This document shows, piece after piece, positions 16,872 to 28,590 of a DNA stretch of 64,000 bases. A program made the position numbers and the translations under genes. Each line of letters opens with the position of its first letter. The stretch's first letter is position 1. Below the pieces are notes generated by a model. That model was not told where the DNA came from and did no database searches. It saw nothing but the letters and a program-made list of their open reading frames with translations. Source of the DNA: Novosphingobium percolationis (GTDB lineage Bacteria; Pseudomonadota; Alphaproteobacteria; Sphingomonadales; Sphingomonadaceae); the NCBI RefSeq assembly GCF_020179425.1, contig NZ_JAILYM010000002.1, forward strand, positions 620,001 to 684,000. The letters are read 5' to 3'.

Positions 16872-16899
16872 AAAAAGGCCGACCCATGGGGCCGGCCTT
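16872..16899 (-). terminator. intrinsic terminator of the atpDC unit
   Basis: On the minus strand AAGGCCGGCCC, loop CAT and GGGTCGGCCTT are followed by a T run (plus-strand GAAAAAGG at 16871). It sits about 25 bases after the atpC stop codon. Confidence 0.8.
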
Positions 16900-16923
16900 G
16901 TTTCTGGTCCGTCGGTGCGGGGA

Positions 16924-17181
16924 TCAGCCTTCGACGTGTTCGGCAAGGACGGTCAGGCCCTTGTCGCCCACTTCGGCGAAACCGCCCTGGACCTTGATTT
17001 CTTCCGGCTGCGCGCCCGCCGAGCGGTAGACGCGGATCGTGCCGTCCTTGATCGTCGACATGAACGGCGCGTGGCCTTCCAGCACGCCGAATTCGCCGTC
17101 GGTGCCGGGCACGACGACCATGTGGACTTCTTCCGAACGGACCTGACGGGCCGGGGTGACGAGTTCGAAGTGCAGCGACAT
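16924..17181 (-). CDS. atpC: ATP synthase F1 epsilon subunit
   Basis: An 85-residue epsilon subunit of F1. The beta-sandwich domain is recognisable from [20 protein letters not shown], then [20 protein letters not shown] and [20 protein letters not shown]. The C-terminal helical hairpin found in many bacteria (total length about 135) is missing, a shortened form also found in other alphaproteobacteria. Epsilon couples the rotor to F1 and restrains ATP hydrolysis, so the short form may regulate differently. It is the last gene of the unit, 66 bases after atpD, and a terminator follows. Confidence 0.92.
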   Translation of the reverse strand: MSLHFELVTPARQVRSEEVHMVVVPGTDGEFGVLEGHAPFMSTIKDGTIRVYRSAGAQPEEIKVQGGFAEVGDKGLTVLAEHVEG

Positions 17182-17247
17182 CGCTCAGTGCCTTCCTGTT
17201 CCCCCGTCGCCCGATACTCTGTGTAGCGTCGACGGGGGCTGGAGTTA

Positions 17248-18702
<1,455 letters not shown>

Positions 18703-18906
18703 TCAGTTCCTTATCTTTCTTCCCTCGGTCCACAAAAGGGCGGCCGAGGCGTCGGTCCAAAGCGGCGGGTGAGTCGGACGCCCCCTAAGCACAGTCGTGC
18801 GGAATCGTCCACCACCGATTGCCGGTTGTGAACGGGAGCGGAGCATATCCGTGCATACCAATGCGCGAACGGCGCGCGCAAAGTTCGGAAAAGGTGGGAT
18901 GCCCGG

Positions 18907-19485
18907 TCATTCCTGCGGCACGTTCGAAAGCACGCGGGTCTTGAGGAAAGTGGCGGGATTGCCGCGATAGATGCCATAGGCTTCGGTCGAGGCGAACAGG
19001 CAACCACGCGCGGCGAGGACGGAACCTTCGGCCACGGTCACGCCGGGGCCGACGAAGGCTTCGGCGGCGATCCAGCTCAGGCGCTCGATGGTGACGGGGC
19101 GCAGCACGAGCTGGAAGTGGAAGTCGTTCACCCGGTGCGTGCTGGCGCAGATGTGCGCGCGCTGCGAGATCGTCACGTCGTCGCCGATCACGATGCGGCC
19201 CTGGTTGTAGAGCAGCGCACCCGGCCCGACAGTGACATTGCGCCCGCATTCGAGGTTGCCGGGGTGCCACACCGTGACCGAGCCATAAATGCGGCACTTG
19301 GGCCCCAGCCGGGCGCCGAACGCGCGCAACACGAAGGCGCGCCAAGCGTGGAGCGGCGGCGGGGTCCAGCGGCACAGCAGCAGCCAGGCGAGGCCCCAGG
19401 CCACGCGGAACAGGCGATTGCCGAGCGAGAACGAGGGCCCGCCTTCGCGGTTGCCGGTTTCTTGGGCGGAAAGCGGTTCGCTCAC
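18907..19485 (-). CDS. WcaF-like hexapeptide-repeat acetyltransferase inside the atp operon
   Basis: A 192-residue protein of the left-handed beta-helix acetyltransferase group, closest in look to colanic acid acetyltransferase WcaF. Hexapeptide repeats are visible in CRIYGSVTVWHPGNLECGRN and VTVGPGALLYNQGRIVIGDD, with a catalytic-type His in ICASTHRVNDFHF and a later coil AEAFVGPGVTVAEGSVLAAR. It likely O-acetylates a surface sugar with acetyl-CoA. The start is a GTG at 19485 with AAGGGA upstream. It lies between atpG and atpD on the same strand, just after an atpG terminator, which is an unusual place for such a gene. It has no clear link to ATP synthesis. Confidence 0.82.
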   Translation of the reverse strand: MSEPLSAQETGNREGGPSFSLGNRLFRVAWGLAWLLLCRWTPPPLHAWRAFVLRAFGARLGPKCRIYGSVTVWHPGNLECGRNVTVGPGALLYNQGRIVIGDDVTISQRAHICASTHRVNDFHFQLVLRPVTIERLSWIAAEAFVGPGVTVAEGSVLAARGCLFASTEAYGIYRGNPATFLKTRVLSNVPQE

Positions 19486-19506
19486 GGGGCTCGCGTTCCC
19501 TTGAAA

Positions 19507-19535
19507 GGAAAAGGCCGGAGCGAGCCCCGGCCTTT
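19507..19535 (-). terminator. intrinsic terminator after atpG
   Basis: On the minus strand AAAGGCCGG, loop GGCTCGCT and CCGGCCTTTT form a 9-bp stem followed by TTTTCCTTT. It is about 12 bases after the atpG stop, and so splits the atp gene set into atpHAG and downstream genes. Confidence 0.7.
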
Positions 19536-19546
19536 GTCCTTGTCGA

Positions 19547-20419
19547 TCAGAGCGCCTCGGCGCCCGCGATGATCTCGATCAGTTCGGTCGTGATCGCAGC
19601 CTGGCGGCTGCGGTTGTACTGGATCGTCAGCTTGTTGATGAGGTCGCCGGCGTTGCGCGTCGCGTTGTCCATGGCGGTCATCGATGCGCCCTGTTCCGAC
19701 GCTTCGCGTTCGAGCAACGCGCCGAACAACTGCGTCGTGACGTAGCGCGGCAGCAGTTCTTCGAGGATTTCCTCCTCGCTCGGCTCGTATTCGACCACTG
19801 CGCCGCCATCGGTGGTGGCGACGGGCGCGGGGACCGGGATCAGCTGGCTGGTGACCGGATCCTGCGACAGCGCGGTGCGGAACTTCGGCGCTACCAGGTG
19901 CGCGACGTCGAACGCGCCCGCTTCGAACATGGCAATCAGATCGTGCGCGATGGCGCTGGCTTCATCGAAGCCGGGCGTGCGCACGGTGCTGGTGTCGAAG
20001 TTCTTGGCGATGCCGTTCGGGAAGTCACGCTTGATCGGCGCGCGGCCCTTCTTGCCCACGAGGTAGAAGGTCACGTCCTTGCCCTGCGCGGCCAGGGCGC
20101 GCGCCTGGAGCTTGGCTTCCTTGACGATGTTCGAGTTGAGACCGCCGCACAGGCCCTTGTCGGTGTTGACCACGACGAGGAGGTGACGACGATCTGACCC
20201 GGTGCCGCGCATCAGCAGCGGCCCGTTGTCCTGCCCGGCCACCTTGGCGGCGAGGCTGCCCATCACTTCGGCGAGACGGCTGGCATAGGGGCGGGCGGCC
20301 TCGGCGGCAGCCTGCGCCTTGCGCAGCTTGGCCGCGGCGACCATCTGCTTGGCCTTGGTGATCTTCTGGGTCGACTTGACCGAGTTGATGCGGCCCTTGA
20401 GTTCCTTAAGCGAGGCCAT
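19547..20419 (-). CDS. atpG: ATP synthase F1 gamma subunit
   Basis: A 290-residue rotor shaft subunit. The N-terminal helix ([20 protein letters not shown], then [16 protein letters not shown]) and the C-terminal helix ([20 protein letters not shown], then [20 protein letters not shown]) are the conserved coiled-coil pair that turns inside the alpha3beta3 ring. The central segment [19 protein letters not shown] is also diagnostic. It follows atpA by 63 bases and ends at a terminator. Length is normal for alphaproteobacteria. Confidence 0.97.
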   Translation of the reverse strand: MASLKELKGRINSVKSTQKITKAKQMVAAAKLRKAQAAAEAARPYASRLAEVMGSLAAKVAGQDNGPLLMRGTGSDRRHLLVVVNTDKGLCGGLNSNIVKEAKLQARALAAQGKDVTFYLVGKKGRAPIKRDFPNGIAKNFDTSTVRTPGFDEASAIAHDLIAMFEAGAFDVAHLVAPKFRTALSQDPVTSQLIPVPAPVATTDGGAVVEYEPSEEEILEELLPRYVTTQLFGALLEREASEQGASMTAMDNATRNAGDLINKLTIQYNRSRQAAITTELIEIIAGAEAL

Positions 20420-20482
20420 GACGGCTCCTTATGGCCCGCCATTCCGGTACGAACGCCGGAATGGCGGAGATCCTCGTAACTA

Positions 20483-22599
<2,117 letters not shown>

Positions 22600-22680
22600 G
22601 CGCCTGTGTCCCCTTAGTACCGATGAGCCGGGCAGGCACTCAATGCCGCGCAAAACACGCGACGGCCCGCAGACGGGGCG

Positions 22681-22709
22681 CGCCTAGCAACGTCGACCCC
22701 ATCTGACAA
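22681..22709 (-). promoter_or_regulatory. atpH: possible promoter of the atp operon
   Basis: On the minus strand TTGTCA (22709-22704) and TAGGCG (22686-22681) are 17 bases apart, about 80 bases before the atpH start. The -10 match to TATAAT is weak, but the form recalls other candidate promoters here (TAGGCT at 47495). Confidence 0.3.
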
Positions 22710-22769
22710 GAGAGCAGATGGCCAAGGCCGGAATGCGCTGTGCAGACGTATGCAGGCGGACGGCTCCGT

Positions 22770-24320
22770 TCAGGGCGTCGGCTGGCAGTTGTAGCGCATC
22801 CGTTCGTTGGGTTCGGGGGGCAGCAGCGCCTTCACCGTCTGCTGTGCCGTGCCGAACTGGCGGGCGGCGTCTTCGCCCGCGCCACAGGCCGGCGCAGACA
22901 GCTTCGCGCGCGCCGCACGCGCCTGCGTCATGGCGTCCAGGCCCATCAGGAAGCGTTCGACGGTATAGGCGCGGCTGGCCGGATCGTAGTGCGTGACCGA
23001 GATCGTGTCCTCGCCCGATGGCACCAGCACACGGGTCCAGCCGTCTTCGGCAAGACCGTATTGTGTGCGCCCATTGACGCAGCCGTCGGCGCTCCAGTCG
23101 AGCGGAACGTCGGTGATGTCCGATACGGTGACGCGGCTGCGGGCGGTGTCGATCACGCAGGTCATCTTGCCCGATCCATCGGCGGATTCGGGCGCGGCGC
23201 TGGCCGAGGCGCTGGCTTCCGGCTCTGCCAGCATATCCGAGGCGCGTTCGTCGATGCTGGTAAGCGAAGGGCGCAGGACCCACGCGACAATGGCCGCGAG
23301 CACGAGCAGGGCGGCCACGACGCCGAATGCCTTGGCGGCACGGCCTTCGTCGCGTTGCGCCTGAAGGAAGGCCCAGCCGCCCATGGCGAGCGCGCCGACG
23401 AGCAGCAGCGCGGCGAGCGCGAGGCCGTTGTCGCGTTCGGACAGGATGGCGAGTTCGGCATCGCGGCGCGCCTTGTCCTGCGCGCGCTGGCGCGATTCGA
23501 GGCGGGCCTGCGCTTGCGCGGCGTCGCGGGCCTGCTGGTCCATCGCGCGGCTGGCGTCCGCACGGTCGAGATCGGCGATCGAGGTGCAGGGCAATCCGCT
23601 GGTGTGGGGCTCGACCCCGGCTTGCCGCAGGAAGCTCGCCAGCTCGCGCATCGAGATCGCGAAGTAGAAGGCCGAATCGGTGCCGTTGTCGCTGACCGTG
23701 CCGAAGCTGTTCACGCCGACGACGCGGCCGCACGAATCGAGCAGCGGCCCGCCCGAATTGCCCGCACCCAGCGGCGCGGTGTGGAGCAGCGTGTCGAACT
23801 GCTTCGACGAGCGCCCGGCCGAGACATAGCCGCGCGTCTTGACCGCCGCTTGCGGGGTGACGAGATCGGCCATCGACAGGCCCTGCGCCATGTCGACGTT
23901 GCCGGGATAGCCCACGGCGAAGACTTCGGCGCTGTCCTGCACCGCGCCCGGATAGAGCGTGGCGGCAGGCAGCATGCCCTTTCCATCGATGCGCAGCAGC
24001 GCGAGATCGTTGCGCGGGGAATAGGCGACGAGGCTGGCCTGCACCCCTGCGCGGCCCTCTGGCGGGACGACGCCGACGATCAGCGAATCGTCCTGACGCA
24101 GCTGTTCGACGACGTGCGCATTGGTGACGACGAGGTTGGGCGCGACGGCAAAGCCGGTGCCGTGGCCGACGATGCTGGCACGCGTGCCGTCCGTCTGGAG
24201 CATGACCACGCGCACCACGCTGCGGCTGGCAGCGGCGATGTCCGCCGGATCTGCGAGAGCCGGGCGGGCGATGAGCAGCAGCCAGAGGGCGGCGACGAGG
24301 CGGGCGACCGTTTTCGACAT
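22770..24320 (-). CDS. membrane-anchored trypsin-like serine protease
   Basis: A 516-residue exported protease. The N-terminus is a signal peptide (MSKTVARLVAALWLLLIARP, then ALADPAD). The trypsin/DegP-type fold has the triad in TNAHVV (His), NDLALL (Asp) and GAGNSGGPLLDS (Ser). After residue about 260 a charged helical stretch (ARDAAQAQARLESRQRAQDK) leads to two hydrophobic segments (LALAALLLVGALAMGGWAFL and VVAALLVLAAIVAWVL). The remaining C-terminal domain of about 150 residues is of unknown role. No PDZ domain is visible. It may act in envelope stress or signalling. It is divergent from ada. Confidence 0.83.
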   Translation of the reverse strand: MSKTVARLVAALWLLLIARPALADPADIAAASRSVVRVVMLQTDGTRASIVGHGTGFAVAPNLVVTNAHVVEQLRQDDSLIVGVVPPEGRAGVQASLVAYSPRNDLALLRIDGKGMLPAATLYPGAVQDSAEVFAVGYPGNVDMAQGLSMADLVTPQAAVKTRGYVSAGRSSKQFDTLLHTAPLGAGNSGGPLLDSCGRVVGVNSFGTVSDNGTDSAFYFAISMRELASFLRQAGVEPHTSGLPCTSIADLDRADASRAMDQQARDAAQAQARLESRQRAQDKARRDAELAILSERDNGLALAALLLVGALAMGGWAFLQAQRDEGRAAKAFGVVAALLVLAAIVAWVLRPSLTSIDERASDMLAEPEASASASAAPESADGSGKMTCVIDTARSRVTVSDITDVPLDWSADGCVNGRTQYGLAEDGWTRVLVPSGEDTISVTHYDPASRAYTVERFLMGLDAMTQARAARAKLSAPACGAGEDAARQFGTAQQTVKALLPPEPNERMRYNCQPTP

Positions 24321-24416
24321 GCGCGGACTTCTTGCCGCGTTTCGCTTTGACCGCAAGCGGCGGGACGCGGCGCGCGCGTCGGGCGGATAGTCTTTTCGGC
24401 AGGAAGGAGACCTGTC

Positions 24417-25457
24417 ATGACTCAAGCGATGATCGAGGCGCTGGACGAGGAGGAATGCTGGACCGCCGTGCGGCTGCGCGACCGGGCGTTCGACGGGGGT
24501 TTCGTGACCGGGGTGCTGTCCACGGGCATCTATTGCCGCCCCAGTTGCGCGGCGCGGCATCCCCGGCGCGAGAACGTGCGCTTCTTTTCCGACGGTGCGG
24601 CGGCGCGGGGGGCGGGCTTGCGGCCCTGCCTGCGCTGCTGCCCCGACGATGTGGCGCGGGATGAACGCGCGGTGCTGGCGGCGATCGCGGCGATCCGGGG
24701 GGCAGAGCAGCCGCTCGCGCTGGGCAATCTGGCGGCGCGCGCGGGCTATTCGCCGACGCACTTTCAACGGGTGTTTGCAAGGCACACCGGCCTGTCGCCC
24801 GCCGCCTATGCCCGCGCGCTGCGCGCCGAGCGCATGACCGAGGCGCTGAGCGACACGGGCCGCGTGACCGATGCGATCTATGAGGCGGGCTTTTCGGGAC
24901 CGTCGCGGTTCTATGCCGCGAGCGAGGGGAGATTGGGCATGGCGGCTTCGGCGTGGGTCAATGGCGGGCAGGGCGTGACGATCCGGTGGGCGGTGGTGGC
25001 GACCTCGCTGGGGCAGATGCTGGTAGCAGCGACCGACAAGGGCGTGTGCCGCCTCTCGTTCGCGGAAGGGCCGGAGGCCTTGGCGCGGCGCTTTCCCAAG
25101 GCCGAGCTGGTCGAGGGCGGCGAGGACTTTGCCGCGCTGCTGGCGCAAGTCGTGGCCGCCGTGGAGACGCCGGGAAGCGGGAGCCACATCCCGCTCGACG
25201 TGCGTGGCACCGCCTTTCAGGAGGCAGTGTGGCGCGAGCTTCAGCGCATTCCGCCGGGCGAGACGCGCAGCTACGCCCAGATCGCGGCGGCGGTGGGCAA
25301 GCCCGGGGCGGTGCGCGCGGCGGGCAGCGCGAACGGGGCGAACGCCGTGGCCGTGCTGATCCCGTGCCACCGGGTGGTGCGCTCGGACGGGAGCCTTGGC
25401 GGCTATGCCTATGGGCTGGCGATCAAGCAGGAGCTGCTGGACCGCGAAAAGCCTTAA
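24417..25457 (+). CDS. ada: bifunctional DNA repair methyltransferase/regulator Ada
   Basis: A 346-residue protein matching full-length Ada. The N-terminal zinc domain has C40 and C44 (GIYCRPSC) and C71 and C74 (RPCLRC), parallel to the four Cys of E. coli Ada, one of which takes methyl groups from phosphotriesters. An AraC-type helix-turn-helix follows (LGNLAARAGYSPTHFQRVFA). The C-terminal O6-methylguanine methyltransferase domain has the acceptor C317 in IPCHRVVRSDGSLGGYA and the binding helix around FQEAVWRELQRIPPGET. Methylation turns it into an activator of repair genes. AAGGAG lies upstream of the ATG. It is divergent from the serine protease. Confidence 0.95.
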   Translation: MTQAMIEALDEEECWTAVRLRDRAFDGGFVTGVLSTGIYCRPSCAARHPRRENVRFFSDGAAARGAGLRPCLRCCPDDVARDERAVLAAIAAIRGAEQPLALGNLAARAGYSPTHFQRVFARHTGLSPAAYARALRAERMTEALSDTGRVTDAIYEAGFSGPSRFYAASEGRLGMAASAWVNGGQGVTIRWAVVATSLGQMLVAATDKGVCRLSFAEGPEALARRFPKAELVEGGEDFAALLAQVVAAVETPGSGSHIPLDVRGTAFQEAVWRELQRIPPGETRSYAQIAAAVGKPGAVRAAGSANGANAVAVLIPCHRVVRSDGSLGGYAYGLAIKQELLDREKP

Positions 25458-25511
25458 CGGCGCGGGCGGTTTAGGGCAGGCTGCGCTTCAACGACAAAAG
25501 GGGAGAAGATC

Positions 25512-26012
25512 ATGGCATTCGCACTCGAACCCGGCTGGCCGCAGACTCTGGGCGAAGCCTTTGCGCACATCGGCAAGGTGACCGCGCCGGGCGTGGACGA
25601 TTTCAAGATCATGTCGCTGGTCGAAGCGGCGAGCGAGACGCTGTATCGCGTGACCGCGCAAGGCACGGACCATGCGGGCGTCATCGACCTGCTCCACCAC
25701 AACGGGCGTGAGGAAATGGTCCATGCGCGCCGCGCGGCGCAAGTGGTCACGTTGCTGGGCGGGGGCGATTTCGCACCGCCGTCTGCCGAGGAAAACCCCT
25801 ACCTCGCTGCCGGGGCCTTGCCCTTTTCCGAAGTGACGCCCGAGGCGTTGCGCAAGCTGGCGCAGGGCGAGTTCGGCGGGCAGGCGCTGTACGAGGGCTG
25901 GGCGGCGAGCCTGGACCATGCCGAAGCGGCGGCGCTGCTGCGCCAGAACGGCGCGGAGGAAGTGGACCATGGCAACCGCCTGATGCAAGCGGCGGCCTTG
26001 CTGGAGAGCTGA
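25512..26012 (+). CDS. ferritin-like di-iron domain protein
   Basis: A 166-residue protein that I do not recognise by name. It shows the four-helix di-iron pattern: E38 in helix 1 (SLVEAASE), E68-x-x-H71 in helix 2 (HNGREEMVH), E128 in helix 3 (ALYEGWAA) and E150-x-x-H153 in helix 4 (QNGAEEVDH). The two halves share the motif N-G-x-E-E-x-x-H, so the fold is an internal duplication as in rubrerythrin. It could reduce peroxide or handle iron in the cytosol. No signal peptide is seen. GGGAGAAG lies in front of the ATG. It follows ada by 54 bases and may be cotranscribed. Confidence 0.7.
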   Translation: MAFALEPGWPQTLGEAFAHIGKVTAPGVDDFKIMSLVEAASETLYRVTAQGTDHAGVIDLLHHNGREEMVHARRAAQVVTLLGGGDFAPPSAEENPYLAAGALPFSEVTPEALRKLAQGEFGGQALYEGWAASLDHAEAAALLRQNGAEEVDHGNRLMQAAALLES

Positions 26013-26049
26013 GGCGGATGGCGAGCGAATCGGGCGATGCGGGGTTGTT

Positions 26050-26880
26050 CTAGCCGGTCAACCACTCGGTCGTGATCTCGCCCCTGTGCCCCTCGGGCGC
26101 GAGGGCGGCGCGCAGTGCTTCGAGCAGAGGCGGCAGAGCTTGCGTGAAGGCGTAGGGCGGGTTGACGATGAAGAGGCCCGCGCCGTTGTAGAGGCCGGGC
26201 TGATCGGCATCGTACAACCAATGCTCCACCCCCAGGAATTTCGGGATGCCGCGCTTGCGCAGCTGGTCCTTCCACCGCCCGTGCGTGGCGCGGTCCTTTA
26301 GCGGATACCAGATCACCGTCACGCCATGCGCCCATTTGCGGTGAGCAGCGGCGAGCGTGGCGGTGATCCGTTCGCGTTCGTCGGTCTGCTCGTAAGGCGG
26401 GTCGACCACCACTACGCCGCGCGGGGTTCGCGGTGGCACCATCGCCAGCCACAGCTCGTAGGCGTCGCGCTCGTGCACGGCGGCGGATGTGCCACGCATC
26501 GCGCTGCGCAGGGCATGGACGTCTTCGTGATGCTTTTCATTGAGGATCAGCAAATCCTGCTGGCGCAGCAACTGCGCCAGGATCTGCGGAGAGCCGGGGT
26601 AGAGCAGCGGCTCGGCCCCGACATTTACCGCCCGGACCGCAGCGCGGTAGTCGTCCAGCAAGGGGTTTGCGTCGGCAAAAGCCCGCAGCACGCCCTGTGC
26701 GGCCTCGCCGGTACGCTGTGCCGCGTCGCCGTGAAGGTCGTAGAGCCCGCAGCCGGCATGGGTGTCGATCAGGGTCAGCGCGCCTTCCTTGATCTGCAAC
26801 GCGCGCACGAGGGCGATCAGCAGGCTGTGCTTGACGACATCGGCGCTGTTGCCGGCATGGAAGGAATGGCGATAATTCAT
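26050..26880 (-). CDS. rlmJ: 23S rRNA (adenine-N6) methyltransferase RlmJ
   Basis: A 276-residue SAM-dependent methyltransferase that modifies A2030 of 23S rRNA (E. coli numbering). It starts MNYRHSFHAGNSADVVKHSL, the hallmark of the family. SAM-binding LIDTHAGCGLYDL and catalytic VVVVDPPYEQTDE (D/N-P-P-Y) follow. Length agrees with E. coli RlmJ (280). The gene converges on the ferritin-like gene and lies downstream of the priA operon in the same orientation, separated by 138 bases with no other feature seen. Confidence 0.93.
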   Translation of the reverse strand: MNYRHSFHAGNSADVVKHSLLIALVRALQIKEGALTLIDTHAGCGLYDLHGDAAQRTGEAAQGVLRAFADANPLLDDYRAAVRAVNVGAEPLLYPGSPQILAQLLRQQDLLILNEKHHEDVHALRSAMRGTSAAVHERDAYELWLAMVPPRTPRGVVVVDPPYEQTDERERITATLAAAHRKWAHGVTVIWYPLKDRATHGRWKDQLRKRGIPKFLGVEHWLYDADQPGLYNGAGLFIVNPPYAFTQALPPLLEALRAALAPEGHRGEITTEWLTG

Positions 26881-27018
26881 CGTGATTCAAAAACCCGGAC
26901 AGCCTGTCTTCATCCGCACTGGCGGGCGTGGAAGCCGAGCGCAAGGCGGATGAAGTGACCAATCCGGTGCCCGTTACAGAGTCGGGTGGAAACCTTCAAA
27001 GCACTTCTGCGCGAGGCC

Positions 27019-28590
27019 TCACGCCTGGCGCGCCCAGCCCGGTTCGGCGGGCTCCAACGTGGCGAGGAAAGCGTCGGCGCTGGCGAGGGTTTCGGTGCGC
27101 TTCTCCTCGCTCATGCGGCGCCAGTTGGCGTAGGGTTGGGCGAGGCGCGGGTTGCGGCCGAGCTTGCCTTCGTTGCGGGCGAGGAAGTGCCAGTAGAGCG
27201 CGTTGAACGGGCAGGCCTGCGGGCCGGTCTTGAGCTTGACCTTGTAGGCGCAAGATCCGCAGTAATCGCTCATCCTGTCGATGTAGGCACCGCTCGCGGC
27301 ATAGGGTTTCGACGCGAGGCGGCCGCCGTCGGCGTGGAGCGCCATGCCGGCGACGTTGGGCAGTTCGCCCCATTCATAGGCATCGGCATAGACCGCAAGG
27401 AACCAGTCGGCGACCTCAGCGGGCTTGAGGCCTGCCAGCAGCGCGAAGTTGCCGAGCACCATCAGCCGCTGGATGTGGTGGGCATAGGCGTTGTCGCGCG
27501 TGGTGCGCACGGCTTCGGACAGGCAGCGCATCTTCGTTTCGCCGGTCCACCAGAAGTCGGGCAGCGGGCGATGCGCGTCGAGGTGGTTGGCCGTGGCCAT
27601 GCCCGGCATGTCGAGCCAGTACATCCCGCGGATATATTCGCGCCAGCCGATGATCTGGCGGATGAAGCCTTCGACCGCCTCGATCGGGGCGCGGCCCGCG
27701 TGGTATTCGGCCTCTGCCGCGCGGCAGATGTCGAGCGGGTCGAGCAGGCCGAGGTTGATCGCGGGCGCGAGCAGGGAGTGGAACACGAAGTCCTGCCCTG
27801 TCACCATCGCGTCCTGCCAGCGACCGAAGTGCGGCAGGCGCTTGTTGATGAAGTGCATGCACAAAGCTTGTGCGGCAGCCCGCGTCACCGGCCAGCAGAA
27901 GTTATCCAAAGTACCGAAATGATTGGAAAATCTCTGTTGGACAAGCGCGATCACCGCAGAGCTTGTTGAATCTTGTGCAAAGTGGGGCGGCACGGGGAAG
28001 GTGGCGCCCGGTTCCGGTCCGGCGCGGTTTTCGGCGTCGAAGTTCCAGCGCCCGCCGACCGGCTTGTCGCCCTCCATCAGCAGGCCGGTCTTGCGGCGCA
28101 TGTCGCGGTAGAACCACTCCATGCGCAGTTCCTTGCGCCCTGCCGCCCAGGCATAGAAATCGGGCAGCGGGCATATGAAGCGCGTGTCGGGCAGCACGCG
28201 CAGGCGCACGGGCAGATCGGTGCGCCATTGCTCCATCGCCTGCCGCAACCGCCATTCGCCGGGTTCGGTGACCTGCACCCCGCGCGCACCGTGGCGAGCG
28301 ACCGCGCGCGCCAGTTCGCCGGTGAGGGCGCCGGTGTTGGCGGGATCGTCGAGTTCGACGTAATCCACGTTCCAACCTGCCTCTCGCAGTTCGGCAGCGA
28401 AGTGACGCATGGCCGACAGCACGAGCGCGATCTTGGCCTTGTGGTGGCGGACGTAGGTCGCCTCGTCCATCACTTCGGCCATGAGCACCACGGTATCGTC
28501 GGGGTGACGGTCGGCGAGGCTGGAGAGGGCGGGGGAGAGCTGGTCGCCGAGGATGAGGACGAGGACCGGGCCGGATCGGTCGGCGCTCAT
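27019..28590 (-). CDS. Fe-S type cryptochrome/photolyase (PhrB/CryB-like)
   Basis: A 523-residue member of the FeS-BCP group, which repairs (6-4) photoproducts with light using FAD and a ribolumazine antenna. It starts SGPVLVLILGDQLSPALSSL. Four Cys at 356 (TKMRC), 444 and 447 (DYCGSC) and 460 (GPQAC) have spacing 88, 3 and 13, the same as the [4Fe-4S] ligands of Agrobacterium PhrB as I recall them. FAD-domain motifs include GFIRQIIGWREYIRGMYWLD and RTTRDNAYAHHIQRLMVLGN. The ATG at 28590 overlaps the stop of the upstream glycosyltransferase (ATGA), so translation is coupled. It is the last gene of the priA unit. Confidence 0.92.
   Translation of the reverse strand: MSADRSGPVLVLILGDQLSPALSSLADRHPDDTVVLMAEVMDEATYVRHHKAKIALVLSAMRHFAAELREAGWNVDYVELDDPANTGALTGELARAVARHGARGVQVTEPGEWRLRQAMEQWRTDLPVRLRVLPDTRFICPLPDFYAWAAGRKELRMEWFYRDMRRKTGLLMEGDKPVGGRWNFDAENRAGPEPGATFPVPPHFAQDSTSSAVIALVQQRFSNHFGTLDNFCWPVTRAAAQALCMHFINKRLPHFGRWQDAMVTGQDFVFHSLLAPAINLGLLDPLDICRAAEAEYHAGRAPIEAVEGFIRQIIGWREYIRGMYWLDMPGMATANHLDAHRPLPDFWWTGETKMRCLSEAVRTTRDNAYAHHIQRLMVLGNFALLAGLKPAEVADWFLAVYADAYEWGELPNVAGMALHADGGRLASKPYAASGAYIDRMSDYCGSCAYKVKLKTGPQACPFNALYWHFLARNEGKLGRNPRLAQPYANWRRMSEEKRTETLASADAFLATLEPAEPGWARQA

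Noticed and set aside
16857..16946. N-terminal extension of the EctA-like acetyltransferase
   Set aside because: It crosses the intrinsic terminator of the atp operon, and the family N-terminus fits the start at 16856.
22690..22712. CCATCTG/CAGATGG hairpin after the serine protease as a terminator
   Set aside because: The stem is short with a nine-base loop and no T run follows on the minus strand; it more likely overlaps the atp promoter region.
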